Source: Buxus sempervirens (lineage: Eukaryota > Streptophyta > Magnoliopsida > Buxales > Buxaceae). Taken from it: a stretch of 64,000 nucleotides of DNA. This document shows, piece by piece, positions 23,201 to 37,107 of this stretch. The stretch is from positions 7,502,001-7,566,000 of the forward strand of contig OX387184.1 of NCBI GenBank assembly GCA_947561395.2, written 5' to 3'. The first letter of the stretch is position 1. The number at the start of each line of letters is the position of its first letter. A program made the position numbers and the translations under genes. The notes under the pieces were generated by a model, which worked only from the letters and a program-made list of their open reading frames with translations, did not search any database and was not told the DNA's origin.

Positions 23201-26200
23201 AATCTGTGGCTTCAGCATTTTCCCAGTTACTGACTAGAGGAGATATGATCAGAAAACCAAACAGGTGCTGGGGTGAAGGAAGTTTCTCACCTAGATCTTT
23301 CTATATCCTGTTTGCTGGATTGAAATGCTTGGTTTGAGTAGTTTATTTATTATTTGGAGGCTTTTTGTCCTTCTCAGGTTCCTTCAATATGTGTGCTGTA
23401 GTATGGATAATATCCTACCCATTTCTTACACTGCAGAAATGGTAATTCCCAACTGAAGTTATTTGATAGGAAAGCAGGTTTGGGAGTCATACGCAGGGAG
23501 ATATGATATGTCTTGGTTGGTGCCCGAGAATGTGGTGGTTGTTTTACTTAGAATACACTTGTTGTTCAGCAATTCATTGTATTACTGCACAGAAGTGTAA
23601 TGTTTGTAAAGACAATTGTAAGAGGCTGACGTATGTATTACCTTACTGTTTACCAAAAATCATAGATGTGGAACTTGGACCTATTAATGGAGTAAGACTT
23701 ACCAAAGGTTGAATGACTTGGTAAACAGGGTCTGCTAACATGATTTACAATTAAAATTGAGCCACATATGAAGCCCTTTGTCTTTTAGGAGCGGCATAAG
23801 AGAGCAGGCAAATATACCCAGTTTGCAGTAATTGGTTGCATTTTGTTACGTCTATTTGAGTGCTTGTTTCTGTGGTTTTATTCACAAATCAAGATCATTT
23901 GAATATACTTCTGAATTACATCTACGTGAGAGGGCTATAACATCACACGCTCGTCTGGCTGTTCTTTGGCTATGCTGCATGTATAATGAAGCCCTTACAT
24001 TTTCCCATCACAAAGTATTGTCGAGGCTTCTGAAAACTGTATGGGTGTTGCTCTCTGTCCATAGCTTGCAGTGATTAGTGCTATTGCAGATGTGATCATT
24101 ATTAGTGTGCTATTTGTCATCTGTGCCTGGAAGGCTGTATAACCTTGAAAGCCTTCTATAGTTAGCATGCATTGATCGACTTTATTATATATCTGAATCC
24201 TTTGTTATCACGTGGAGACATACATGTATATGTGCATGTTATGAAATGCCATATTGAAGGCTATACTCTTAAATAGTACAATTAGACCGCCTTTTTCCCA
24301 GTGGAGGATATTTTGAGTTGTGATTAGGGCAACACCTAAGTGGCCTCATGACATTTTGGAATACTAACCCAAAATGTACTGTAATGCTTCTTTGCAGCCA
24401 AGTTCTTCCGTTCTTCACCCCCAAACGCATTAAATTGGAGTTTTTGGTGCTGCAGTTTACAATTTTGCATCTGTTGAATTTTGGCATTTTACCACGGGAA
24501 AAACTAGGATATCTTAGTTGCTTTTATTTATCTAATTTTGTGGCTTTTTTTATAATTAGTAATTTATAAATATATAATCAGTTATTTAATTATATCTTGA
24601 GGTTCACCACCGGATCATCATTATTAACCTAAAATCTATTTTAACTGCTAATGATTACCTTTAACTGATAAAAAATGTTATAGTGTATTATTGGTTAATG
24701 AAATATATAGTTTCTTATTCATACAACATAACTGTAGGAATTTGTAGAAAAATATTTGGTATGTTTTTGTTTAATATTATTATTATTCTGGAAATAGGAA
24801 TGTGTATTACAAAAGTCTGTTAAGCAACTTAATAAACAATTGAAGGGACATAAAAGATGATGATTAAAGACGTCATAGGGCTGTTGAAATGGGGATGTGA
24901 GTTTGTGTTCGTTTAGCTGAACCTCTTTAATTTAGTCAGTAATTGGAGGATACGTGGATTCCTTTTTTCGTAATTGGGGAATGAGTTATATGCAGGTTTC
25001 TGTTTTTTCTCGCATCCTCTAAGTCCAGGCACGACCCCGAAGATGCAACCACTAGAATGTTGAAATTATTGCGGCATTGAATCTTACTAATGTTGTCACT
25101 TTTTGGAAGTTCTTAAATTCTCGTTTACACGAAGCTTGTTGCAAACGAGTGAAAAATTAAGACATTTGCGAATATATTTTTATTGAGCTTTGCTTGCTCG
25201 AATTACCATACTACGTATGGGAGTCTGTAAGCATCCAATTAATACTTCGATGAATTGCGAGATAACACTGCAAGGGGATTATTTTTTTTTTTTTTAACTT
25301 TTAAATTAAAACATTCGCCTGCATCTGGAGATCAGACTCGATTAACGGACAACGATTGATTTGGGTGAACAAGCTGTTGCAAATCATGGACTTTCGTTCA
25401 GCTCCATGGAATTCGGGGGACTCGTGATAAAGGCATGAAGTTACCAGTCCTCCACTGTTTCTAGGGCGGAGCTAGAAAATTAACTCAGGAGGGGCAAAAT
25501 ATAAGTCAAAATAAATTCAACTATATTATCATTTAAATGTTTTAGAAAAATTACTTTTAGAAAAAATGGAAAATTATGAAAAAGTGTTGCTTTTAGCCGG
25601 TATGTATAAAAGAAGTCCATCAATAAACTTCTTTCCATAAAATGGTTAATTTTAAAAAAAAAAATTTGAACTATAGAATGACTTTATTGCAACTATGAAG
25701 GATAAAAATGCAACCTACTTAGGGCATGAACACATCATGAGTAAGATACGAGCATATGATGCGCTCGTTCCCCATGTAGGATGCACTCTAATCCAATGTA
25801 ACAAAGCTCGTATCTCACATACAATGCATTCATCCCAAGTAGACATTGCTCGTACCCCATGTATAGCTACAATAAAATGACACCACTTTTTAATATATTT
25901 TTTTCAAAAGTGACATTGCAAGTCAATTATTTTTTTAAAGTGATCTTTTTCTATAAATGAGATTTTTGATAGACAATTCTTATAAAGACAGGCCAAAAGT
26001 AACATTTTTCTTTTTTTGGGGGGGGGGGGGGGGGGAATTCCTTTTAAGTTTATGGGGATATTAAGTAATGTTTAAAAATCACAATAAGAAAAATTATAGA
26101 AAAAATTTTGAGGGGGCACCAATCGCCCATGGTTTCTACTGATGTGAACTTACCGAATTACGTGTAAATCGCCATGACAATCTCAAAAATCGCAACTTAT

Positions 26201-27378
26201 GAATATTTAAACTGACTTTTAGCCAACTGTGGCCTTGTTATACAGTTCATTTGCAAATATTTTTATTGAACCGACTTTGTTTCCTCAATTTTTTCAGCAA
26301 TTAAGAAAATTTTTCCCCCCATTTTCAAAATTCTGAAAAATATTTCTTTCCCCTTCTGACGAAACAAACAGAGCCGAGTGAAAAATAAAACATAATAGAA
26401 ATAAATGTATGTAAAGCTGTTTTCGCTTTCCTCATAAGGCAAGCATACGCAGGCTTTCCAAAGCTGCTTTCATGCTTAGGTGAACGCCACGCATGCCAAT
26501 ACCATGATATAAATACTATTTCGTTGAGTCACACAAGCAAACTTAACTAGTAAAACAAGAAAATGAACAGTGACAAATCAAATTTAATCATAGCAATATA
26601 TATAAAGAGGGCACCTAAAACAGTCCTGTAACTGAAGTACCAAATATTCTAATAATACAAAATGTAGCACCCCAATACAACGAGGGCATCTCTACTAACT
26701 CTCTAAAACATATATACCTGCCTGTTACAGCTACATCTCAACTGATGCGTTATAATCCTGAAAAGACAAATGCATACACAGCAAAATATCAGATATGAAC
26801 ACATACGACACAATGCCGTTCCGAAACAGTTCAAAAGTTACGACAAAGCACACAGCATACTGAGTTATTCAAGAGAAACTTGAGGTCGAAAGCAACTTTA
26901 AAAGCAGTAGCTGGAGACTTAACCTTAAAGATTAAAAAACGGTGGAGTACAAATCGTAAGAAGATAATTTTTTAATTTTTTTAGATTGCCCGGTAAGTGA
27001 AGTCAAGTATTTTGCACAGCAAACTCAAGAAAGGAGAAGTTCTTAGAATCTTGAAATAATGATAGAAGGACGAATAATGCTCAAAACTTATTCAAGAGAG
27101 CAACTCAAGTTAATCTCTAGCATTCTATCACCACACATAATTAAGAACTCATTTGACAGTATTTCCATAAACACTCATCATTAATCTCCACCCAGCCAAA
27201 AGTGCACAAAAACAAACACCGGATTTTGACTCAGCAATGTCGATGCATCTCATGATTGTGAAAGCATACATCAGTGATCATTTGATCTAACCTATCATAC
27301 TTTGCAATTGAGTTCCCCCTGCACTGATGATAAAAATTCATATAAATTTCTTCCAACACACTTTCTCATTGTTCTTTA
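23201..27378. other. Intergenic, no gene seen
   Basis: AT-rich with scattered short frames lacking motifs. Includes an 18-G homopolymer at 26018-26035 inside a block (about 25460-26140) that begins with agggcggagctagaaaatt and ends with a complement-like gggggcaccaatcgccc, possibly an old MITE. Confidence 0.4.
26018..26035. repeat. Poly-G homopolymer, 18 G
   Basis: Eighteen consecutive G directly after a T run. Length should be treated as uncertain. Confidence 0.9.
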
Positions 27379-27622
27379 GGTTCTGTTTTGTTATCCGAAA
27401 TCTATAAGAAAGGAAAAGAAAATGGACTTTCTAATGAAACTTACTGTGTTTAGTATATAGGAAAAAGTTGATCCTTTGAAAGTATTTTACCAAAACAACC
27501 CTATTTTTCCATTAAAAAGCCCCAAAAATTTTCCTTCTAAAATGAAAGGGTAACAATATGAAAGAAAGGAAAACACTTTTTGACTTTCCATTCTATTCTT
27601 TTCGACCTATCCAAATTTAGCC
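27379..27622. mobile_element. Possible Tourist/Harbinger-type MITE, 244 bp
   Basis: The left end GGTTCTGTTTTG, preceded by TTA, and the complement of the right end GGCTAAATTTGG, followed by TTT, look like a degraded GGGTCTGTTTGG terminus with a 3-bp target duplication. Subterminal sequences (aatggactttc and the complement of gactttccatt) are also inverted. The interior has no coding capacity. Confidence 0.4.
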
Positions 27623-30600
27623 TTTAGAAGCCCTCATAAAAGATTTGCTATTGTTTGGATAACATAGGGGTCAACCAATTTCGACCTCTCCCTTTTATAT
27701 CTGGCTCAAACATGAACTCTGAAAAATCATATAATGAGCTATAACTTGGCAGTTGATGAACTCCATTAATAACCTATGCATCTTCTAACATATCCTCGTT
27801 ATATCTGCTTTAAGCTACATCATTTGATTGATCTTACAAGTAGAAGGCAGCTTTTGTAATCTTCAGCACATTTCCAAGATAAATCCAATGGGTTTTATAA
27901 TTAAAACATTCGAATGCTTCTTCACGGACAGAAATAGTTCTTTTTGCTGTAACAGGCAACAGTAACACAAAATTGAAGTCCCTAAAAGCATCAATCTTTT
28001 ACAAACTCCAAAACGATAATTTGAAATTCATTGCTTAAACAATATGTTAGGTCAGGTCATTATCTAGAAATTCTATAATATTGAAGTTCCATTATATTCA
28101 CATGTAAAGCATAAATCTTCATTTTCACTCTTATCAAAATCCATATGGCAACAGTTTATATTGTTGGACAAAGACAAATAAATTGAACAATTAACAAGGG
28201 ATCTTGTTTAAAGAAAACAAAATGTCAAAGAAGCCACTAAGTTTTGGATCCTTTTCCATGGAACAGTTTCTCCATGATCCCTTGCTTCTTTTCTATTGTC
28301 CAACCCATACTATTATCTGCATAGACTTCAAACACAAGAAGCTAAATCTACTTATCCCAAGCTAAGAAGCAAAGGCTAGAATTTTACTTTTGTTTGAGAA
28401 GACCACCAAATGAGTTATCATGATTCCAAAAAATATTATGTTTCTTGATGGGCCAGTACTCCAAAGAGTATAACCAGCATAACTTGTGTTTAGAGGTAGG
28501 GTTGGCCCGGTTGGGGAAAGGGGAACATTAGGATGGTTTTTCAAATCTTGCATGAAGTTGGAGGTTTTTCATCTTTGATGCCCTTTAGTGGCCCATCAAC
28601 ATTATCACCTTAATCATGTGTATTATTAACGGAATTTTAGGAATTTTTGTTTCTAAGGATCTTATGCTTTTCATCTTCCTGAAGGAACCAAGCAGTAGCA
28701 TGCCAGCAAAACTTGAGAATACTTTACGTCAATTGCATTGGATCTAGGTTCTAATCTTTTCCATCATCTGTTTTGGTTCTTCAATAACCACACAAGTCAT
28801 TTGTAGACCAGCTCACAATCATGTTCCTTTTGCAACCAATTATATTTTAAAGTTTCCATATCATTTGAACAATTTCAAAACCTTAGAACTACACAATTTC
28901 CATATTCCTACAATAATTCTTACAATTCTTAAGCAAAGTCTTATTGAAGGCATAAAAACTGAACATGCTGCCAAGTACAATACAGAACCTTCTATTCATT
29001 TATGCAATACTAAATAGGAAAATAAGGAATAACATATTCATAGAATGAGTTCAAGATGTGGCTGTTAAGATGGACAAAAGACATCTGAGAGAACATAAGG
29101 AATATATGCTTTCAGTGTATAATGGTAAGCTCAACAGGGTATAAAATAAAGAAGAGTAAATCAAGGTAACTTACACACATTAAATAGTAACAAGTGACAG
29201 GACCAACTAGAATGCATTACTTGACATGTGGAAGCCTCTGAAAAGATCAGACCATTTGAGGAATGCCAAAGACATGGATGAATTTCATGAGGATTTGAAG
29301 AACATAGTTTTACTGAAGGCATGGCATTCGTAGACTGGAATGACAGAAGATGTTTTTCATTGCCAAACCCACCTACTTGGGAGGACAGATTTTTTATTTA
29401 TTGACAAATTAATTCTCAAGTACAAAAAATGGGGTGGGAAACCTCTATTCAGTACAAACCTCATCAGAAATTGTTGGGAAAGATTAGTGAATAGTCCTGA
29501 TATTACTCACATTGTCTACAATCTACATCAGACCAGGATTATGGGGGTGGTGGAATCTTCTGGCCGGTTTCAAGAAGTTCATGGTTGAAGCTTCTCCTGT
29601 ATCAAACTCAACAAAATTTTGTATTTCTGGACAATATAGGGAAACCTATTCTTCTAATTGTATCCATAGGGTAAAGAAATAAAGCATGATTCTTTTTTTC
29701 TCAAGCCATTCCTAGATGAATAAAATTTCTTAAAACTTTATTGTTCTATCATTCTTCCTTTGTTTTTTAAAGACTTCTCTGCAAATGTAATATACTTTGC
29801 ACCATAGAATATGTAATGTATTCAAAATATTAGTAACATATACGAAAATATATACTCTGTAATTGAAAAAATATATATACTCTGTAATTGAATCTGCCCA
29901 TTTTCAATTATGATCAGTTGAATGAAACATGCTAGACCTTCAATACAAACTAGGTAAATGTCAGGTTAAGTTAATCCTTGGTCATCTAGTCATCATCATC
30001 AACAAAAGCCAGTTCCCACCAGAGTGAGGTCGGTGACACAAATCTTGTCTCTGCATGCCATAACTACTAATTTAACTTTTGAGAATATTGCACCAGATCC
30101 AAGCACCATAGACCAAAAATCAAATTAAAAGTAACCATGTATAAGAAATTCAAGTTGATATCCTCCATAGATTTTTTCAAAGTTGACTCCTTTCAAAACG
30201 CCTACCACCCCAACCCCATACAGCATTACCTTTATTCCCTCCACATAGTCTCATGGTAGGGTTCAGCACCTTCTTTTTCACCAATATGAAACCTTACACT
30301 TTGTAGTTTTACTATCCTCCAAGACCATATATACTACTATCTAAAGTTGAAATGTAAATAAACAGCCGTATAATGAATGAATAAATTACTGTATACAGAC
30401 AGACTGCGAAAGAGAACTATGGTTTCAAAATAACATATTCACCCATGTAACTCAATAAGAAACACAAAAAGAGCTTCATCATACATTTGATCAAAAAGTT
30501 ACTCCTACTTTAACTGGGGGTTAAAAAAACCGTAACAAACAGAAAATATAGAAAATAATAAAGCATTCGTGCATTTAGATGTGATAAACTAAATATGAGT

Positions 30601-31602
30601 TGATTGAGATGCTTTGGGCATTTGCAGATGATTCATGACTAGGTCATCCACAAATTTATGCAGGTTGTCCGCTCACATCCACTGGTCCATGGACCCAGAA
30701 GAAATTGACCACTATATTTCATAATCTTGCACTATTTATTTTGTTCTTCTTAATGATTTAATCAAAAAAAACCAAAATGGAAGGAAAAGTAGAAAGTCTA
30801 CGAAAATAATCACAATATCTGGCTCATCACTCAACAACTCCCTAATTTTGGAAGAGACAGCGAATAATCTCTTGGTTTCTACCCATTGACCCGACATATT
30901 TCCTAAATTCAAGAATATATAACTCCTGTTCTTCATTTTGTGTAACGATATTTCAGGTTTATAAGGTATATTTGGTGCCTTTTTTATTGATCAACTCAGT
31001 TTTTGTAAATGACATTGGATCAAATATAGAAGAGCATCTAGTGGGATTTTCAAAACAAAAGAATGTGCAAGGGTAGTTAGATTAGCATTTGAATCTGCTG
31101 GGTTAGGAATTAGATCTTTGAGATTGGTGAAAAGATCAGTTTTATTCTGAGCATATTGTGCCAAGATCTGTGATTTACAGATAAAGATACAATGAAACAG
31201 TTCGTCCTCAACATTGGGAATTTGTTCAAATTTTTATTCTGAAGTAAAAAATTTCCAAATATATCTACTAGTAAATGAAACTGGATAAATTTGTTCACAG
31301 ATCATGTTGTTACTAGCTGTCACAAAATAAAGCCTTTGAAGATGAAGCAATCATTTACGGAAACAGCTGGTACATAAATTAATTGAAGAAATGGTTTTTT
31401 CAAAGTATGAATTGAGGAATAAGATCCATGTTGCCAACCTTAAATAGTTTGATACGGAATATTTATTGCTGTAGCATTTTAATGGTGATTTTTTTTCACA
31501 GAAAAGCAAGAAGAGAGGAATTACTGCTAAATCATGTCATGACACCACTAATAGTAATTAAACCTCAAAAGAAAAGGAAAATAATCCTGAAATGAAGCAT
31601 AC
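27623..31602. other. Intergenic, no gene seen
   Basis: About 4 kb of AT-rich sequence. Short frames at 29340-29588 (plus) and 30736-30936 (minus) show suggestive composition but no motif I can name. A duplicated phrase, atatactctgtaattgaa, occurs near 29850 and 29877. Confidence 0.4.
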
Positions 31603-31776
31603 CTCAACCACCGATTTCATTTGCTAAGATTTCAAAGGTCTCTTGGCCTCTGCCTACTCCAGATTCCTCATAAAGCACATCTCGTATGTCACCCTCATCT
31701 AAGAACTTTAAAAGGATGGTTTCCATGCTGTCACATTCCATAACTCCATCTAGCATTCTTTGAATATAATGCATAA
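31603..31776 (-). other. Unassigned exon-like block after the PLC-like gene
   Basis: A 174-bp block on the minus strand is bounded by a good acceptor (gattgcag) at its 5' side and a good donor (gtatgc) at its 3' side. One frame is open throughout and reads MHYIQRMLDGVMECDSMETI and further LLKFLDEGDIRDVL, ending in TGA right before the donor. I do not recognise the protein. The interval to a possible upstream donor near 31830 is only about 54 bp, short for a plant intron. It might be a 3'-UTR exon of the PLC-like gene, an alternative terminal exon, or a captured gene fragment. Confidence 0.3.
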
Positions 31777-31865
31777 CTGCAATCAAATTCCTCCCAAATG
31801 TGAAAATATAATGATACGACACAAACCTACCGTAGAAACCATCTACTCCTTGCCCATAAATTTAG

Positions 31866-34381
31866 TTACAGCAACAACACAATTACTGCAAGGTGAAGCA
31901 GGAACACAAAGGAGAATTTTGGGTAGTCAGCTGTTGAAGCAGTTCCTACTAACTGCACGGATCCTGAAAAACTACCCTGAGCACCAACTGTAGGGGTTTT
32001 ATTAGATGCGGTGGTGTTCTTGCAAAAACCTGTTGGTTCTCCAGCCTGCAAAATTCCATCAAACGACCTTTACAAAGCACTAAAATCAATCCATATAAAT
32101 TATTGCTCAAGAATAGAGGAGTCCTACACCAAAGAAAGGGGTTACAGAGACCCAAGTTGATCCAATCACAAGATCCTAACCATCAAATATATAGCATTAA
32201 AGAAAAAAAAACCATTTGGAAGAATCCACGGAAAATCTCATATATCAGATGTTTGTGGTCACCAGTTATGCCTACCATTGAGTATGAGAAGAATTTAAAC
32301 TCAAAGAAAGCCTTTGAATTTCAATAACTTTGATATCTGTATTTATTTTTATAAATTTTAGAAGTTTTCAAATTTTCAATCAATTCCGGGAATGTCCCAC
32401 ATGTAGCTCCCAGTATCAAATCAAAATAATGGGATTTCATTTTGCCTTTCCATCAAAACCAAAATTGGTCTATAAATTGAGGTCTGAAATCTTGTGTGAA
32501 GGCAAGGACTAAAAATCCCTCGTCTTCCATACGATAACCAAATAAAAGAACCCATACTGCAAGTGGCAACTGTTGAGGATTCAGATGCAGGAAGGTCATA
32601 ACAACAGAAGTATAACATGGGTTCCCAGAAACGGTGCATGGCTTGACTTTTGTGATAAGTGCTAATGTATCAGAGACTAACCCGGCAAGCAGTAACAGTA
32701 TTACACCCACATACTGTCTGGCCATTCATTCTGTCGAGAACATCAAAAACACCACTTCCATCACTCCTCTGCATAAATTCTCCATGTTAGAATGATCCAA
32801 TCATGTAAATTTCAACGTATGTTTAACTTTTGCAAATTTTGATACCATGTAGAAATTCACTGCCAGGAAGTTAGGCATCACACTTCCAGATGCTTTATAA
32901 CATGTATTAACCAAATCCGCCAGAACAAAAGAATGCTCTTTGCAGGTATCATCCTTGACTGGCATAGTAGGGAAATAATTCTGTAAAAACAGAGATGCAC
33001 TTTTTGAATTGAGTGGTTGTGATTCCTTTCTATTAGGACATGAGCCTTGAACAACCCCACCATCTCCAGCTGTAACCAAAACTTACCACTGTTGAAATGA
33101 ATACATAAGCAGCAGTTTAAAACACATGAAAGCCCGTCAATACTTACGCTCATTCTCCACCATGTACCTCCATTGATAAGCAATTCCTTCATCCGCTTCC
33201 TTAGAAGCAGCAGAAGTGAACACCAGAAGCCGGTAATTTTCTTGGACCATTTTGGCAACAGTTGGCCAATCTTCACCTTTTGCGGGCATCTTTGAAACTG
33301 GGAACCAATACTTCACTAACCCAGCGTCTGTAAACAACCTGCTCAACCCCTTGGGAGTATGCACATAGTCCTCGATAATAATTGTCACAATCTCTGATGG
33401 ATTTTTACTCAAGAAAGCCTCCACTTCCTTCAAGGTGTTGATCGCAGGTTCCTGAAATCACACTTGAGGACTCATTACGTGATCCACCTGTACTTATCAT
33501 AAACTGTTCTAACAAGAAACATTAATGGAGTAATAATCTTGAGCAGCTTACAAAAGCAGTGAAGTTATAGCACTGCCCTTGCATTGAATGACACAACCAA
33601 ATATCGCCCTCGAAATCATACATGTCCAGCATCAAGCCCCTCACACCGTTCTATGCAAAACCCACACAGTAAAACACACAAAATTAACAACAAAAGAAAC
33701 AGAAAGAAACAATTCTCTGCAATAAACGAGAAACCGGAATAAGAACACAAGATTACATACCATCAACTGATTAGTGACAGAATCTTCTTGGTTATAAAAT
33801 GTTATTCTCTGGACGCCGGGCAGAGGCGGGGCATCGACAATGGAAAACGAATTGTGGGTCACCAACCATGAGTACTTGTTAAAGGGCAACCCATTAATCT
33901 ACACACACCCAGAACGCCATAGCTCAAATCCCACATCACAAGAGAATTTACGGGGGAAAATTGATTCGGAACAGGCGTACTAATTAAATGCACTGTTCAT
34001 GAAATAGAAATGCTTACAATTGATGTGGGTACTGTAGCTTGGCCTCTTGTGCAGATGGGCTGAGTCTTCCCCATTGCAGGACAGTTGCCGCAGTACAGAC
34101 CAGGCCCACAGTCGGTTGCCAGAGAACATGATTCAAGAAGCTGCGAATTTGGAGATTTGAAGTTTTAACGAAGAAAGTCCAAAAATCATGGAAGAGAAAG
34201 GAGCTGCACGGATCATGGATTGTTGTGGACACAGTGAGATTGAAGGACAATAACGAACCTGGCAATTCCCGTTTGAGCAAGCACTCGAAACGATGACGAA
34301 AGTTGAGATCAGTGACAAACGAAAAAGCCCATCTGCGGATGCTCTGCATGTCTTCCGATTATCCGCTAAACACGTCAACAT
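31866..34381 (-). CDS. PI-PLC X-domain protein, GPI-anchored, At5g67130-like
   Basis: Eight exons read on the minus strand: 34259-34381, 34018-34140, 33761-33898, 33552-33650, 33148-33451, 32846-33069, 32682-32768 and 31866-32045. They join in frame to 425 residues. The product starts with a signal peptide (LFRLSLISTFVIVSSACS), has a cysteine-rich segment (CSLATDCGPGLYCGNCP), then the PLC-X phosphodiesterase domain. Catalytic-type histidines are H97 in VTHNSF and H149 in WLCHS, with the RGLMLDMYD strand between them. Further on lie VTIIIEDYV, YWFPVSKMP and VNFYMRSDGSGVF. The C-terminus ends in a hydrophobic tail (FSFVFLLHLAVIVLLL), as expected for a GPI anchor, so it should sit on the outer plasma membrane. 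Length and order match the plant protein named by locus At5g67130. The substrate is unknown. The exon 1 donor (gttcgt) is weak. I chose the ATG at 34381 because it gives the signal peptide in frame. Confidence 0.92.
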
Positions 34382-37107
34382 TGCAGCAGACGATGCAGAG
34401 CACGAGATACCAGGCTAGAAGGGGGAGAAGAAGAAGAGAAACAGTAGAGAGCTGTTTCTTAAAAGCCGGAGGCGGTGCAAGTTTGCGTTCACGAAGCGGG
34501 CTTGCTTTGCTTTATTTTTATGTTTTTATGTTTTTGTGTCTTTTCGGTCTTTGCTCTTTTTTCTTTTTTTGGGGAAGCATATTTTATTAAATTTTACCCA
34601 GTGCTTTTCACATGGTGGGGCAGGTTGGTTCTGGGCTCTGATAAGGCGTACTGCATCATTACGCACCACTCCACCACCCCTTGGTGTTGTTAAAGGGGTT
34701 CGTTAGGGAGAATTCGTCCACAACAATTGTCTGCAGAACGCTCTTGTGATTGGTCCATTGAATTTACAAAATAAAAACTTGATAACTTATTTTTTTTAAG
34801 ATTATTTTTATACAGAGGGGACCAATTACTTCTTCTTCTTCATTTTTTTATTTTTTTTGGTAATGAGCTATTAAACTTTTCCATTAAGTTGAAATATTTC
34901 TACATGAGGTTCTACCAATAAAATCATTGTACAATACATTGCATGCATTAGGAGGGGGATGATGCACCCATGCACATGAATACTCATCTAAAGCAAAATT
35001 TTCCAATGTATCAGCATTATTAGCCTCTCTATAAATATGTGTCAACTTCACTCCCTGAAATTTCTATAACATGGCCTATATGGACTGAAGTTGATTCTTC
35101 ATTCTCTATGGGGACTCAGAAGGTTGCTGGTTTAAACATTGAATCAGTGTTTTGCAATCCAATTCTACCTCAATGTAGTAAAAAATAAGGATATTAAACT
35201 CCTTATAGTAGCTTGTGTTGAAATCCCATTAAAGTCCATTTGAACCCACTTAACTTGGTGGTCAATAGTTTGGTAAAGGTATAAGGGGCAGTAAATTTTC
35301 TGCACTTTTTTCTTGCACTCCTCTATGCTACGATGTGAAGCATCCGATTGTTGTGATATTTTTCTTTTTGTAAATTAAAAAAAAATTTTCTTGTTAAAAG
35401 AGCACCAACCGTCAAATTCTCCATATGACATCATCTTTCTCAAAGTGCATGGACAACTACACAAAAAAACAATACAAGGGATGTCATCCCATGGTCCAGT
35501 AGTTTGTAATCTTTATGGCTATCTCTACAATTAATATGTTGGACCGTGGAATATCGAGATAGTATAAAGATCTGCTTTGATAGGTGAAAAGCTAATGGTG
35601 TCCTTACAAACTGCTACATAAAACCGGTTAGCCCTCTTAACTCTTTTATATAGAGCATGAACTTATTGTCCTTCTTTCATAGGACTTGAAATCTGCTAGA
35701 GCCATTGGCCGAAAGATCTACTGGTCTAAGTATGTGTCCATGTAGGTATATGAAACTTACATATACACGCCCTCCACCGTTGGACCAACAGATCTTCTAG
35801 CACGAGGAACTAGCTGATATGATAGAAAAAGTCTTATTTCCGCGGGCCATCTTTGGCAAACAATATGGGCTATCTTTATTAAAGGTGGGATGTGATTTCT
35901 TCATGAGTTTGAGATGATATGTCGTTGTATTTTGATGACTTCAACTCCATGATTTATGTTCGGGTATAATAGTTAAGTATATCATAGAACTAATCTGCTC
36001 TTTTAAAAATAAATGTTACTCTAAGAAAGCGAAAGATAAGGATGGGGTTAGCTATTGATTTTTTTTTTGGACATGATAACTAAACTTTATGAAATTGGTA
36101 TTTATATCTCTAAGTAGTTATTAAACTAGTCTCATAACCTTATTTAGTCATAGATTCTTGCTTTCTTATGTACCTCCCATTGATTCAACAAAATAAGTAT
36201 TAGAATCCTTCAAACTTATTGGATGGCGCCAATAGAAATGCAAGATCTGTACAAAATAAACCTATACTATTATCAAGAGAACTCTAAAAAATATTTCAAG
36301 ATTGTGACCGGCTTTCTTAATTATTCGGAAACAATCCGTTGAAAATCTTTAAAAGACTCTTGTATCCAATAGAAAACTACCTACTTAAAGACTCCTCTCC
36401 TATCAAATAACTACCCGCTTTGTCCAGTAAAAAATTGCATCCAAAAGTCTCACTTTAACCACCTATAACTACATGCAGTAATGGACGTGCCTCCCCTAAT
36501 AATTAAAACCCAGAAGAACGTACCTTACTCTTGCTCATAGCAAGTTTTCTAATTTTCTCAACAAAAAATAAAATGGATGTTTTTTGCTCCCACTTTCCCT
36601 TGCCAAACGATATTTTTCGCTCTTTTCTTGATTTGCCAAGTAACCACACATAGGTGAGATGTAAGATATCTAGTTCTTCATGAGTTTTCTAATATCCTTT
36701 GGGCATCCAAAGGCAACCCTGGAAAAAAATGAAAAAAATTGGAGGGATAACATCATAAATGGGAAAGTTGCGAGAACTTAAACGGGCCTATAAATTGAGG
36801 CCCACATTCAGATGGGCTGTGCCGAATAACTGCTTATAGTCCTCTTGTTGGTGCATAGGCCCAACCGATATACATATCCCTAAACCTTGAATCGAAGTTC
36901 TCTATTTCTTCTGCCTCCATCGCTTCTTCTTATATATCTGCTCGCTTGTTCGAGCTGATTAAAGGGTGCGGATTCGTTCCTGTCAGTTGAACAGCCGTAG
37001 CACGTTCCCTCGGATTTCTGTTCCAGTTTTGATCGCTCGATCGCTGCAATAGTTCTCGATCCCTTCTTCTTCAGATTATCTAACATCGGACGGGGCGAGC
37101 GCTCTAT
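34382..37107. other. Intergenic between PLC-like gene and eIF5B
   Basis: Contains the promoter side of the minus-strand PLC-like gene, a LINE RNase H relic (34860-35180, minus) and AT-rich DNA without genes. The last 200 bp before 37107 is probably the leader of eIF5B. Confidence 0.5.
34860..35180 (-). mobile_element. LINE RNase H-like fragment
   Basis: On the minus strand the sequence reads IEVELDCKTLIQCLNQQPSE, then after a gap THIYREANNADTLENFAL. These match the end of plant LINE RNase H domains (VExDSxxLVxxLN ... HVYREANxxADxLAxxA). At least one stop lies between them. It is a relic. Confidence 0.7.

Noticed and set aside
29340-29588. 82-codon plus-strand frame with a KKWGGKPLFS phrase, perhaps a LINE endonuclease fragment
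   Set aside because: Only one short phrase is suggestive and the flanks give no support.
30736-30936. 66-codon minus-strand frame with KIRELLSDEPDIVIIFVDF
   Set aside because: No family recognised, no splice structure, and AT-rich surroundings.
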